Origin: Hirundichthys speculiger
Taxonomy: Eukaryota > Chordata > Actinopteri > Beloniformes > Exocoetidae
DNA length: 64,000 bases
Assembly (NCBI GenBank): GCA_018398805.1
Contig: JAGFBZ010002260.1
Span: 1,364,001 to 1,428,000 of the forward strand
Direction of reading: 5' to 3'
Shown: one piece after another, positions 43,381-55,800 of the stretch
How positions within the stretch are numbered: the stretch's first letter is position 1
Layout: every line of letters starts with the position of its first letter
The notes under the pieces: model-generated
Database searches by the model: none
What the model was told of the DNA's origin: nothing
Seen by the model: only the letters and a program-made list of their open reading frames with translations
Program-made: the position numbers and the translations under genes

Positions 43381-45783
43381 TCATTGATTCAGATAGTGAC
43401 CAAGCAGTTAACCAAACAGCATCATTTAATAAATGATTTTGCAATACAAAACATCTGTGCAAAAATATTCAGACAATACAAAGACAAGGCCTCTCTTGGT
43501 CAATATGCATGTAAACCTTTTGAAATGGCTACACATACTTCTTGAATTAGAAATTTGCTTTTTGTATCAAGGATTAAAAAAAGGCACATTAATGATTTAT
43601 TTTATTTTTCAAAATGATTCTTTTTTTTTCCAAATAAGAAATACAGAAACTTAAGATTCACAGTCTTGTGTACAAGTGGTTTTTTCTTGCTCTGCTATGT
43701 TAGTACTCACACATCTGTTACATGCCAAACAAACGGATAATTTAGGTAGCTCAAAAAAAGTCCCTGGTAACAGAGAAAAAGACATTTATGAAATAGAAGG
43801 CGCAAAACGAGTATCAACTTCAAATGGATTTGAAACTAGACCCAAAGTCACTTCCAGAGCTGGAAATAAGCTTCCCCTTCATAAAACTTACACATAAAAG
43901 TTTCTTTGTTGACAGCATTTGGCTCCAATATTTACTACGGATGAAACCATCTCATTCATTGAACAGAGGAAACATAAGCAGCTGCTGTTTTCGTACACTG
44001 ACAATAGAAGGAAGGATGGATGAACTAAAACCAGAAGCGAACAGATTAGACTCATGTCTTTCCACAGCTTAAAACTGTGCTGTCAAAAAAAAGAAAAGAA
44101 AATGCACTCCAGAAAACACAGAAAGTACACACCACAGCTGCTGGGACACCATTGTGTAAGCCCTAAATGTGTCCTGGATTAGCACATGAAACTGAGTGAT
44201 GGGGTAATAGTTGGTGACAGTGTAGTGCAACACACACACACACACACACCCAAGTGCACTTGAGTGAGCATTTAAATCCTGATGATTGTCGACTACAAAA
44301 GTACTGATGGGGGATTTTCTAACAATCAAAAACTGTTCTGTTACCCTTAGTTCTATTACTCTTTAAATAAAAAAAAGTAAGGCTCCATATTTAACATCTA
44401 TTTAACATTATGAAATAACAGAAACTGAGAGTTAATCAATCTAAATTTTAGAAAAGGATATTAAAGGCGACTAACTCAGGCTGATTATTTTGCTGCTTGA
44501 CATTTGACTTGTTAAATAAATACATTTCTAATTAGAAAGACTCAAAATGAAGCTCAGGCAAACACAGGATATTTGCTCTTTTTTTTTCAGTGCTTGTTGG
44601 GATTCTACACGAGTCGATACAGTTGGTGCCCGAACCAAGTAAAAGCGACATATGTGAACCTCCTGCACATATTACAACCCTAACCCCAACCCAAGCTCAC
44701 CAACCTTGTTCAGCTCAAACATTCTTCTTGTAAGGCATGAAACACGCACATCTGAGGATATCCAACAGATTTTTTTTTTATGTACACATCTAGAAAACTT
44801 ACAAAGTACTGTAATAATATCATCTAGTATAAGCATCATGCGTTTTAACCCTTTTACTATTATTAGTCTGCGTATCTCAAATGGTATTTTCCTACATGAT
44901 ACACAGATTGGGAAACACAAAGGCATAAAGAAAAGCCCTCCGAGCTGATCTTTAAATTCTTCCTTCAAAATAAAATGCTGTAAAAAAAAAAAAAAAAATA
45001 TTATAATCAATAAGATAATTTCTGAAAAGTTAATTTGTTAGAATTGAAACTGAGGCTTAGATTAATGATAGTAAAAACTGACCCCCAAAATCTCACGTTT
45101 GCCCTGAGAACGGTTCAGTTCGGCTCCAGAGAACACAAGTGGTCAGTGATTTTACTGGTCTTTGTTTGGTTGGTCTGTGTGGGGAGGTGGGGTGGGGTTG
45201 ATGCAAAAGATAAAGGACTAAAAGGAGAGAGGATGCAGATATGGACGTGTCCAATCGGGCATCTCTGAGCCTGGTGAAGACGTCCGACTCTACGCTGGAG
45301 AAGTCCCAGAGTGTCATGTAGAGAAACAAACAAACAAAACAAACCCCCAAAACATTCAGCTGTCATTTTCAAAGAGATTTTGTGTGAAAATGAAGCAGAT
45401 CTAGATCTCAGTATACTGGTTTGGAATAAAAGCGCCCGCAACTCATCTGAATCCATGCAGGTTCCCGCCGTTTCGCTGGGCAGCGGTTCTGTCGCGATCA
45501 GCCGTCTGGCTGCAGTGCAACCAAACATACACATGTGTATTTCCAGAATCCAACGGGCAGAGTGTGACACCTGCGTGCTTTGAGCAGGTCAGTTCTGATC
45601 TTTTTTGATTAAAAGAGATTTCTTGTTCCCAATCATGCTGGATTGGCCATTTTATTTTTGTTGAGGAAGTCACGGCACATCTGTGTCTCAATAGAATCCT
45701 GTGATTAAAAAGTCAGCTGAAGGGCACAGGAAGTCTTCGTCAGGATGTTATGAAAACCAGTTCAAAGGACTTGCTATTTTTTT
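43381..45783. other. Noncoding stretch downstream of ror1
   Basis: No gene is recognised. It holds a (CA)n run at 44229-44249, A runs near 44981-44999 and a solitary GTTGGTGCCCGAACC motif at 44620-44634. The outermost part could belong to the ror1 3' UTR, whose end is unknown. Confidence 0.4.
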
Positions 45784-45789
45784 TTTATT
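45784..45789 (-). terminator. Candidate polyadenylation signal of ror1
   Basis: AATAAA on the minus strand lies about 325 bp beyond the stop codon. Another lies at 45651-45656. Which one is used cannot be told. Confidence 0.35.
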
Positions 45790-46113
45790 ACCTTTAAAGT
45801 GTTTACCTTAATAAAAAGTTCTTTTGAATATATATCTAAGTATTTCATCCATTCACTCAGGTCTTAACAATTTACGACTGTACCGTATTTACAGAGGTTA
45901 AAATAATAACATTTTTTCAAACCGTGATACTAAGTACACTTGCTTTAAACAGTAAGGAAGTCAGACAGCTGTTTCTAATACTTGTCTAGCTGCAGAAGTG
46001 TTTCTTGCACACATTCAGATGTGCGTACAGGCCTGTTTCAGAGTTGTGGTACCGGCTCCCTGGCTGGGAGGCTTAACTCCTCATATAAGAGTCCGGAGCG
46101 TGAGCGTTCCCAT

Positions 46114-46813
46114 TTACAGGTCTGCGGTGATGACTTGGTCGCCGTACATCAGTACGTCAGAGTCAGCAGCGAGCAACGCCGATGTCTGTGACATGTGGTC
46201 CAGCTGTGACACCCCCTTCTGGGAAACTTGTCCGTAAACCTGAGCCGGGCCTCCGCCGCTCCCTGGAATGATGCAGTGGGAGAGCAGCGGCGTGTTGGCC
46301 TCGTGGTTGGAGCCTGTGGTGGAGGCAACACCGCTGACGTGACCCGTGCTGGTGGAGCCACTGGCGCTGCTGGGCGAGCGGCTTTTGGGAGGCGGTAGGT
46401 GGTGCTGGATCACTCTCGTGGGTGGAGCTGGGGCTGCAAAGTGAGCTGGGAAAGCTGCATAGCCAGGTGGGATGGGGTATCCATTGACGGGGATGAATCG
46501 CTGGTGGGTTTGTGGCACAGCCATGGGCGTCCAGGCAGGAATCGTCGCCATCTGCCCCGGTGTGGGAATGGCCTGGGCCGGATAGAGGTACCCTGCGGCG
46601 GCGGCAGTGTAACGAGGGTTGCTGAGGTTGCTGACAGGGCTGGCGCTGAGCGAAGTGGTCTGAGTGGTGGCGTTGCCGCCTCCACCAGAGGGCGTGCTGG
46701 AGCTGGCGTGGGACGAGAGCCCCTCCCAGGCTCGCAGGCGGGCGTGGATGTCCTTGAAACGCGGTCGACGTGCTGGTCCTTCCTGCCAACACTCAGTCAT
46801 CAAACCATAAAAC
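46114..46813 (-). CDS. ror1: ror1 terminal exon: kinase end and Ser/Thr/Pro tail
   Basis: A 700-bp coding part from [19 protein letters not shown] through the last kinase helix ([14 protein letters not shown]) into the tail, with Ser/Thr-, Pro- and second Ser/Thr-rich parts. The end [13 protein letters not shown] is followed by TAA at 46114-46116. The acceptor is CTGCTGTCTTCCAG. Confidence 0.95.
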
Positions 46814-49800
46814 CTGGAAGACAGCAGACTTACTTTGTCAACATTCATGGCTTCTTTGAACTCGTTTTTCAAAGTGACTCTAACAAACCACTTTATTCTG
46901 TGATTTTGGGCTTTTCACCCAACTTTTGGTAACAAAATATCCAAAGCATGCAGTCAAGTTTTTATTTAATTAGGCTTTGTTTAAATTGACCATAACCTTT
47001 AGGTGCTTAGGCAAAGTGGTGTGGTATCAAAAATGACAATACACTCATATTTTACCTTATTCAAAAGAATAACAACATAAGAAAAGAAGAAAAATTTCTT
47101 GAACTGACATTGTAAAGCATTTCAGGCTGTGATATTTAACTGAGATATGAAACAGAACACGTTGAACAACCAGAAACACTGGAAGTTGTCCAGAACTTCA
47201 ACGCACCATGAAGATATGGTTAGGTTGAGGGCTTTGAACTCAAGTTTAAAGAGTTAAAAATGCCACACTTTCATACGACTCTCCTGCAACATACCTGGGT
47301 GGACAATCCTCAGGGCATGGCAGCAGCTGCCTCTTTCTCACCATCTCCATGACTTCCTGGTTGGAGAAGCCATAGTAAGGCTGCAGGCCATAGCTGAACA
47401 ACTCCCACAGTACGACTCCAAATGACCAGATGTCCGAGTCCGTGGTGAATTTGCCGTAGGCGATGGCCTCAGGGGGCATCCAGCGAATGGGGAGGAGAGT
47501 CTTGGGCTGGAGGCAGAAGTAGTCCGACGAGTAGATCTCTCTGGAGAGACCCAGGTCAGATATCTTCACGTACAGATGTTCACCCACTAAAACGTTCCGA
47601 GCTGCGAGGTCTTTGTGGGTGTAGTGGTGACTGGCCAAGTACTCCATCCCTGCAGCCACCTAAAGTTCAGGTAATTAGAGAAAATTAGTGATGACTAACA
47701 GTCCTGCTAACTGCGGTTTGCCCTGCAGACTCACCCGAGCGAGTATTTGTGAACTGGAATTGTAAAGAAAAAGGTTGCGGTTAGAAGCAAGACAGTTGTT
47801 GAAATTAACAGAGCTTACTCACCAAAGTGAAAGCAGTTAAAGTTTAATTATGTTTTTACATCACCTTAATCTTAGCTGACCCCTTCAAGTGGCTGCACGT
47901 ACATGTTCAGTGTTCACATCTGTTATTTTCATTATTCATTTGGCATTGCAGTTCACTTCAGCTCCTCAATGTTTGAGGAACGTTTGCTGATTTTTTGACC
48001 TGGCACTATTTTTCTCTTGAATTCAAGTAGAAAATATTGATATGCACCACAGAATTTTTCAATCAGACCTGAAAAAGGTCAAGATAATTCTTCCTCAAAT
48101 ATTTTCTAAAAACTGCAGATAGTTTACTAAAATTTTGCTTTGAAATCCTGTCGAAGAAAAAAATTTTTTTACACACCTGAATGAGAGCAGAATACTGGCC
48201 TAGGAACATTCATTTTTTATTAACATTCATCCTCTTTAGTGTTTTTCTCCTCTCTGTCTTTGCCCAACCAAACAACACATCCGAGTCAAAGAACAGTCCA
48301 ATATTCAGCGATGGCACATCCAAATAATTGCTGAGAGTTCTTTCACATCAACAGTTATGATCACTTAATAAAACTGTCCACACCCTGTACAAAATATTGT
48401 CAGACACTTTTAGTTACAATTCACGAGTCACAATAGAGCCCAGGATTTAAAATCATCGAACTGTCTTTTGAGGTAAAAGGCTCATTTTAGAGAGTTAGGG
48501 GAAAAAAGAGAAGAAAGAATAGCCCCTATTATTTATAAAAGATTTTAGTGTACTGTGATTTAATCAACCTTGTGATTTTTACTGCAGTTTTATTTAATAC
48601 GGCATTGTTCCACATCTGGACACTAGAGGGCGGTACCACACCGGTGGTTTAGAGCAGTCAGCAGCAACCTTAGTCACACAGGAAGAAAACCAGTGTTTCT
48701 GGTGGTCCAGTGTTAATTCATTGCATTTAAAAAATAATCTTAATATGGAGTTTTGAATTGATCAAATGGAAAGGGGGAAAAAAAGAGGCTCCCATATTCC
48801 TACCTGTATGGCCATATGCAGGAAGTCGCCGTGATCCAAGCTGGATTTCACAGTGCCATCCTCGTCACTGCTGCAGCCGACGTCAGAGTGTGGGGAACGC
48901 ATGATGAGGAACTCGTGGAGGTCGCCTTGCGGCAGGAACTCAAACAGCATGCAGACCGGCTGCTCCTGGGTGACCACACCCAACAGGCACACCACGTTGG
49001 GATGCTGCAGCTCAGTCAGCACCGCGGCCTCCTTCAATGAAAGTCAGGGAAATAATGGTGAGATTGATGCTGAAAATGTTCCATATGCAGAGACTCAAGA
49101 CGTTAAGTGATGCTCTAAGTTCTGTTTGAGTGTGCTGAAGGTGATCCATATTAACTCTTCAGTAGATTTCAAAAAAGATACACTAAAAAAAAATAAAAAA
49201 AATAAGGTGCATTGGCACTTTTAAAGCTGCCACTTGAGGTCTGCCTCATTTTCTACAAATGTAAAAGTGAAGATTATGTTCCAAATATGTCATATTTCAA
49301 TCCCTCTTTACCGCTAAATTTATCAGGACAGCCAGCAGGCAGTTATCGTTTATTTCTGAAACTTTTTCCAGTATTTTCTCCGGATCAGTGATTTTTTTTT
49401 TTTTTTGCAGTAAGCAGTCTCCAGTCATCTAACACATTTACCTTCTGGCAAAATACACCAAGACATGCCTGAAATGGTGCGGAAAGCCAGCACTTTCCAC
49501 TGAAAAAGTAGCCCACGGGAGTGTGGCTTCTGAAATTACATACAGCTGCTCCAGAGGTTCTTTTATTTCTTCAAGATATAAAATGTATCTATGTACGGTT
49601 ACGCTGATTAGCGACGATAATATGCACATAAACTAAAAATCTGAGATCCATTCACTACCTGCTGGAAGTCTCCCCACTGCTGACTGTTGGAAATGTCTTT
49701 TAGAGTCTTTATGGCCACGAGCTGTGCCTGGTCCATGCCTGGCAGGTACAGGTGACCCTTGTAGATCTTCCCCATACCACACTCTCCAAGTTCCTCCATG

Positions 49801-52800
49801 AAACGCACCGCTGACAAGGGAAGCTCTTTGGCTTTACTCTGCAGAGTAAAGAACAGAAGAAAGGAAAGAAAGAAGAGACATCAATGGGCTGAAGAGATGT
49901 GGAACCCCCCCCAACCCACATAATTATAGATATTCTTTTCCCTCTTATAACAACCTTATACTTATAACAATAAGCTATTCTGGTTCTAATTCAGTGCAAG
50001 CAGCCATCCAAAATAACATCAAATGCAAGTTTAAGTTGTAAAATAAAATGAAACTAGAACCCAGAGATTTGAGATAATCAGAGTCAACCCATTACATCAG
50101 CTCCTAATAATTCCTTTTTACGGCTCTGGAAAGCTATGTGGGAAAACTGTGAAATCTGCCAACAGATTGGCAGCTGAAAAATTTCATTTGGCTCTCAGGT
50201 AGAGCAGCACTTAGGAACAATTAACTCTCATGCCAGTAAACTGACGAATCAGCTGCAGAAACAGCAGAAAACGGCGTGGGCGTGTTTTGTTTTTTTGTGT
50301 GTGTGTCCTCAAATGGTTAATCCAACATGAATAACTAATTAGAGGTCGTTTCTCATCTACAGCATTTAAGATCTGCATTTTGTTATGCCACTTCTACCTG
50401 CTCATGCAGGAGGAAGGAGGTTATTTTTCAAGCAATTTGCAACAGTGCCCGTGTCCACCATGGCTGTTTTGAATGATTTGAATGGACACGAGATAATATT
50501 TATTTATTTTCTAAAAAAAAAAGAGATATCTTTACCGGTTTATGTGTTTTGTGGCAACCCAGAAGAACTCAAACTACAGGGGAAGTTGGATTTGGCTCCA
50601 CTGGAACTAAATCCAGTGGAGCTCCAGGGTTATAAGGAGGGTCACTGAGCTTTGTAATTCAGCTGGAGTTCCTAAAATCTACCTACTGATTAAAAGATAC
50701 GGGAAGTTTGGTGTTAGTTTCTTTCCGCTTCTATAAAATATTGAACAAATGCATTACAAATTGAATAAAACTGCATTAATAATGCATTTATACAGTACAT
50801 CTCCTACTCTCTCTGTGTGTGTGCGTGTGTGTTCATGTGTGTGTGTGTGAGATAGAGAGAAATCTTCCATTCAGAGTGTGTGTGTGGTTGTATTTGGGAA
50901 AAGGTAGACAGAGAGGAGAGGTTGGCAGAGGGTTTGAGATTCCAGGAACTCCGAGATGAATAATGAAATTCCTTTGTTAGCAGAACACACACACACACAT
51001 GCACACACACTCACCCACACACACTCAGAAGTTGATATGAGCTCTGAGGGGGGTGTGACTGAGCTGAATATTATGAGAAACCCAGATGTTTTTAGTTATA
51101 GGTTTGTTCACCCCGTCTCTCCTCCCCACGCCCAGCCCTCTGATCCTCTTCACACCACTGCGGGTTTGCGTGTGTGTGTGTGTGCGTGCGTATACACATT
51201 TGTGTCTAAACAGACTGTTACCGGCTGTGGCCTCTCCCTGACCCCAAAGCAAAGCCTGCTGGGTAGCAGCCTAATCCTAACCCCTGACCAAGTTGTAGAT
51301 AATGACAGTAGAAAAGTTTGGTGGATTTGATGCTCATTAAAAAGGGTTTTAAAAGACTGGAAGTCCTTGTTTATTTCAAATAGTCTTGCAGGCTACTTGT
51401 GTTTAGCTATGAGATTAGCTTCGTGGATTGGAAAGAAAAGTGGGTTGAGAACTAGAATACATCTCTGAAGTATTTTTCTTTAATTTAAAAATGAATGGTT
51501 GTGTAGTCTGATGTGTTTGGACCATATTTCAGGACACTCTTTTTAATTTATTTTTTAACGAAGACTAAACCCACCTGAATAAGTCCATATCTCCATGTTA
51601 TTACTGAAAATTCTTCTTTGATCTCCTGCAAAGTTGAATCTTTACAGATATTATACATATTCCTGATCTAAATGCAGCAGGGAAACTCCCCCCGCCCCTC
51701 TAAAAAATGAAACAAACCAGCAGTACAAGTGGATTCCTGATGCTCCGAACATTCTCTCTTCAGTTCTTGATGATCATCTTAGCACCTCAAGCACCAGTTC
51801 TGTTCTGCCCAGGCAGATATACTATCTAGACAATTTCACACCCCAACAACATAGAGTTGTGTGTAAAAAAAAAAAAAAAATATGCAGAGAAACTGAATCA
51901 AAGAGTGTGCAACCTTGAAGAAAGCATAGTACGGATCCCAGTGATGTGTGCAACAAAGAGGGTCTTGTGGGATGAAGGAGGAGGGGGAAAAACTCCAGAG
52001 GTAAAAGAGATGGATGGACATAAGAGCAACGACAAAATATGGACTAAGTGAAAGCAGGAATGTGAGGGAGAGGTGCAGTAAAAGAAAAAGTGGGACAGAA
52101 ACAAACAGAGGGAAAGAGCCTCAGCTGAACATTCCTGGTCCTGCTGAGATCTGATAATAGAGATCTGAAGCTGTGCCTGAGACAGGTCACTTCCACACAC
52201 TGAGCTATGCAACCCCAGCATGCTGCGACGTATCCCAGCTAACACACACGGGGCTGTGACAGTATTTTGACTCCTGCAGTCTGGTTTCAAGATTTACACA
52301 GACAAACAACAGCTACATGGAGCTTGTTTGGAGTCACGGCGCTGGAGTCCAAAATGCTCCATGAGTATAAAACGCAGTCTGTAGGTAGAACTGGCTGACA
52401 ATAAAACTAAACTTTGACCAAAAGCACCAGAAACAATAAAGAAATTTGAGACTTGGGCTTGTCTCCATTGTGGTCCAGGGTAAATTGAGACATTTAACAC
52501 AATAAGGTACTTGACTGTTCAGAAAAATAAAGTACTGGTTACTTTCAAAAGTAAAAAGTAGTTTGGGGAAAATTACTTCCTCACACTTTTTGTGGTAGAA
52601 GATCCCTGCTCTCTGGGAAAAAGTCCGTGCACAGCTTACTGCAGTAGAACATAATAATCCTGCAATAAATCCGACCTTCACAAGGTTTCAAATATTCTGG
52701 TTTTGCTTGTTGAAATTATTACCTTCATGAATTGAGCAAAGGAACATGGAGACCTTTCATTTATCCGTCTCAACTGCAGTGTTGTGACTGTGCAGCTTTA

Positions 52801-55800
52801 TACCTTTGGTTTGTATGCAGTTGTCAGCATGGACATCTCGACGTTTTGTCCTCGGACCGGTTTGGGTTGACGTGCAGCGGGGGGCCTGGGGGACTTCTGG
52901 TTGTTGCGGCACACGCAAATGAAGAAGAAGAGCAAAGCGATGGCTAAGGGGATTGCCACACTTGGAACCAGGATGTACAAGATCTCCATGTTGCCGCCTC
53001 CTGACTTGTCTTTGTAGTCTACGGAGACAAAGGGTTCATATGATGAAGTCTTCTTTTCTTTTCAGCTGTTCCCCTCAGGGGTGACCACAGAGAATCATCT
53101 GCTTCCATCTAACTCTATTCCTCTACATCTCCTTCTCTCACACCAACTAACTTCACGATGCACGACATCCATAAATCTCTTCCTCCAGGCCTCCAGCCTT
53201 GCGGTTCCAGTCTCATCATCGCTCTCCTGATATTTTCACTAGCCCTCCTCTGTACATACTCAAACCATCTCAGTCTGACCTCACTGACTATCTCCAAAAC
53301 ATCTACATGTGCTGAACTTCTGATGTACTCATTCCTGATCCTTTTTCATCCTTGTCACTCCCAAAGAGAACCTCAACATTTTAACTTCTGCTGCCTCCAA
53401 TGCCTCCAGTCTTTTCCTCAGTGCCACAGTCTCTAACCAATACATGGATCTCACCTCCGTCTTGAACCACTTTTCCTTTCATTCTTGTTGTAGCTCTCAT
53501 CACACCCGACACTTTCTCCATCTGCTGCAACCTGCTTGCAACCACTTCTCCACCTCTTTTCCAGACTCTCCATAGTTTCGGACTGTCAACCCCAAGTTCT
53601 CAAAATCTTCTACCTTCTTTATCTCTGTTCCCTATAGCCTCTTTGTTCCACTTCCTCTCATTCACACTCATGTATTCTGTCTTACTGTGTCTGACCTTCA
53701 TTACTCTCCTTTCCAGGGCATACCTCCAACTCTCTAGATGTTCCTCCACCTGGTTCCTGCTCTCACTGCACATCTCACAGTCATCTGCAAACATCACCAT
53801 CATAGTCCATGGAGGTTCCTGTCTGACCTCATCTGTCAGTCTGCCCATGTTGCAGTCCCACCTCCACCTTGAACTCCTCTGTCACACCTACAGCACACCT
53901 CACCATTGTCTTACAGCTCTCATACGTGTCCTGCACCACTCTGACATACTTCTCTGCTACTCCAGACTTCCTCATATACTGTAATACCACAGCTTCCTCT
54001 CTCGGCACCCTATCGTATGCTTTCTCAGCATATGATATGGTCTTCACTATCCTACATGATACAAACACCATACAATTACAACTGGGTAAGCAATTCATAG
54101 TCAGAAAAACAACTGTTACAAAGACAACATTTAAAATGATTAGTTCCATGTACAAATTCAAAGGGACATATTATGAAAAAAGAGACTTTTTTCATAAAGT
54201 CTCTTTATGAAATGAGCGAAAACTTTTTCAAAATTCAAAAATTCAACCCCGTCACTTTGTTTGGAGCTGCATGTGTCTGAAAATACAGTTTCTTAAACAC
54301 TGAACAACTTTTATTTTCAAGGGGAAATAATAGGAAAAGAAAATGACCTTTTCTGTACCTGAAACATTTCTCTGTGTGTTTAAATTCACCACCAACTCAA
54401 AAACGTTTCTCATTGCTGTCGCTTTGTTTGGGGGAGGCTCGGTTTGAAAATATCATTCAGAGTGTGTTTCAGATTAGATCAGAGTAGTATTTATGAGCCT
54501 TTCCAGCCCTGCCCAACTTCATCTTGTGCTGCATTTGGTGAGCCTCAGAAATGGGTAGCAAAAAGCTTTAATGCTATTTTTGCAGGGCAAACACCCTGCA
54601 GAGGAAGGGAAAGCTGGAAGTGAGTAGCTGACTCCACCCCCAAACCAGCTGCTGTGAACATAGCTGTGAAGACATGGTTGAGAAGGACCTTGTTGTACTT
54701 TGATGAAAGCATTTCATTACGCTCTTTCAAATTACCTGTCAGTCTTTGGGAAAAATGTCTCTTTCAAATGCGTTTTCAATTTTTTTCTTTCTAACTTGAA
54801 CTCATCCAAATCTATTCTTGTATGCACCAAATACAGAATAAAACTCTTGTCGTGTCTCACCACAGATGGGTATGTCACAGAGCTCCATGCGGACCGCTTC
54901 GTCCAGCGTGAAGCACCAGGGGGCCTCATGCTTGTTGCCCGGGTTGCGGCAGTACGAGTGGCCCCCGTTCAGCTCTGGGTAGCGGACTGCCAGGTAGGTG
55001 TGGCTGTGAGGATACTGGGAGTTCCACGGCTGGCACTGACGCCCCGACTTGGTCACGCTGACGGTCCCTCTGTATTCTGACCCGCTGTTGTTGTAGCACT
55101 TGTGCTCTGTGGAGCAAAACAAGGTGAGGTGATGACAACCTGTCCAGTAACAATAGTGAATCATTTAATAACGTAACAGCCATATAAATGGGAATGAATG
55201 CAGGACAGCTGTGTATCTGCTATGTGTTAATAGGGAAAATATTTGCAATATCAGATGAAGAAATTAATCATGACACTTTTTTTTTTCTGCTTCACCAAAG
55301 TGGTCAAAAATAATTCATCCAAGTTTGAAATGAAAGATTCCAGATGTGATACGGTTAATAAGAATGGGTTTTGAGAGAGGACAGCTCAATTTGTGCTAAT
55401 GTGCAGCTTTAAATGAATTCTACCAGGACAATAAATATGTGTAATCAGGAACAAAACAGTCAACAGGAGGACAGGTCTTACTATTGTTAATGGGCTCCGC
55501 CATAGGGATCCCGATCCGTAAACAGTTGGCAGCCTCTGGACTGTCAGACGCAGCCAAGTCCTCGCAGTTTGGCAGTTTTAGCCTCTTCAGGATAATTGGG
55601 TTCGAGCGGGCAATGATGTACTCCGTCTTACACAGGTCGTTCTCCAGGATCTCACACTCGTCCTTGCAAAGGTCCCTCGGTTTGTCTGTACCGGAGCTGC
55701 GGTCGCACGTTGGGAAGGCAAAGTGGCAGAGAGAAGGGATGGCAAACTGGGAGCAACGATCGGACAGATGATTGGACGTCCCGATCATGGTGAAGGCCGC

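Noticed and set aside
44069..44329. Frame over the (CA)n run
   Set aside because: The frame is open because of the microsatellite; no domain is present.
46399..46932. Plus frames opposite the ror1 terminal exon
   Set aside because: They are GC-rich antisense shadows of the Ser/Pro tail.
53019..54860. Possible extra ror1 exon between Kringle and transmembrane exons
   Set aside because: The frames there belong to the LINE insertion. The flanking exons join in phase without an additional exon.
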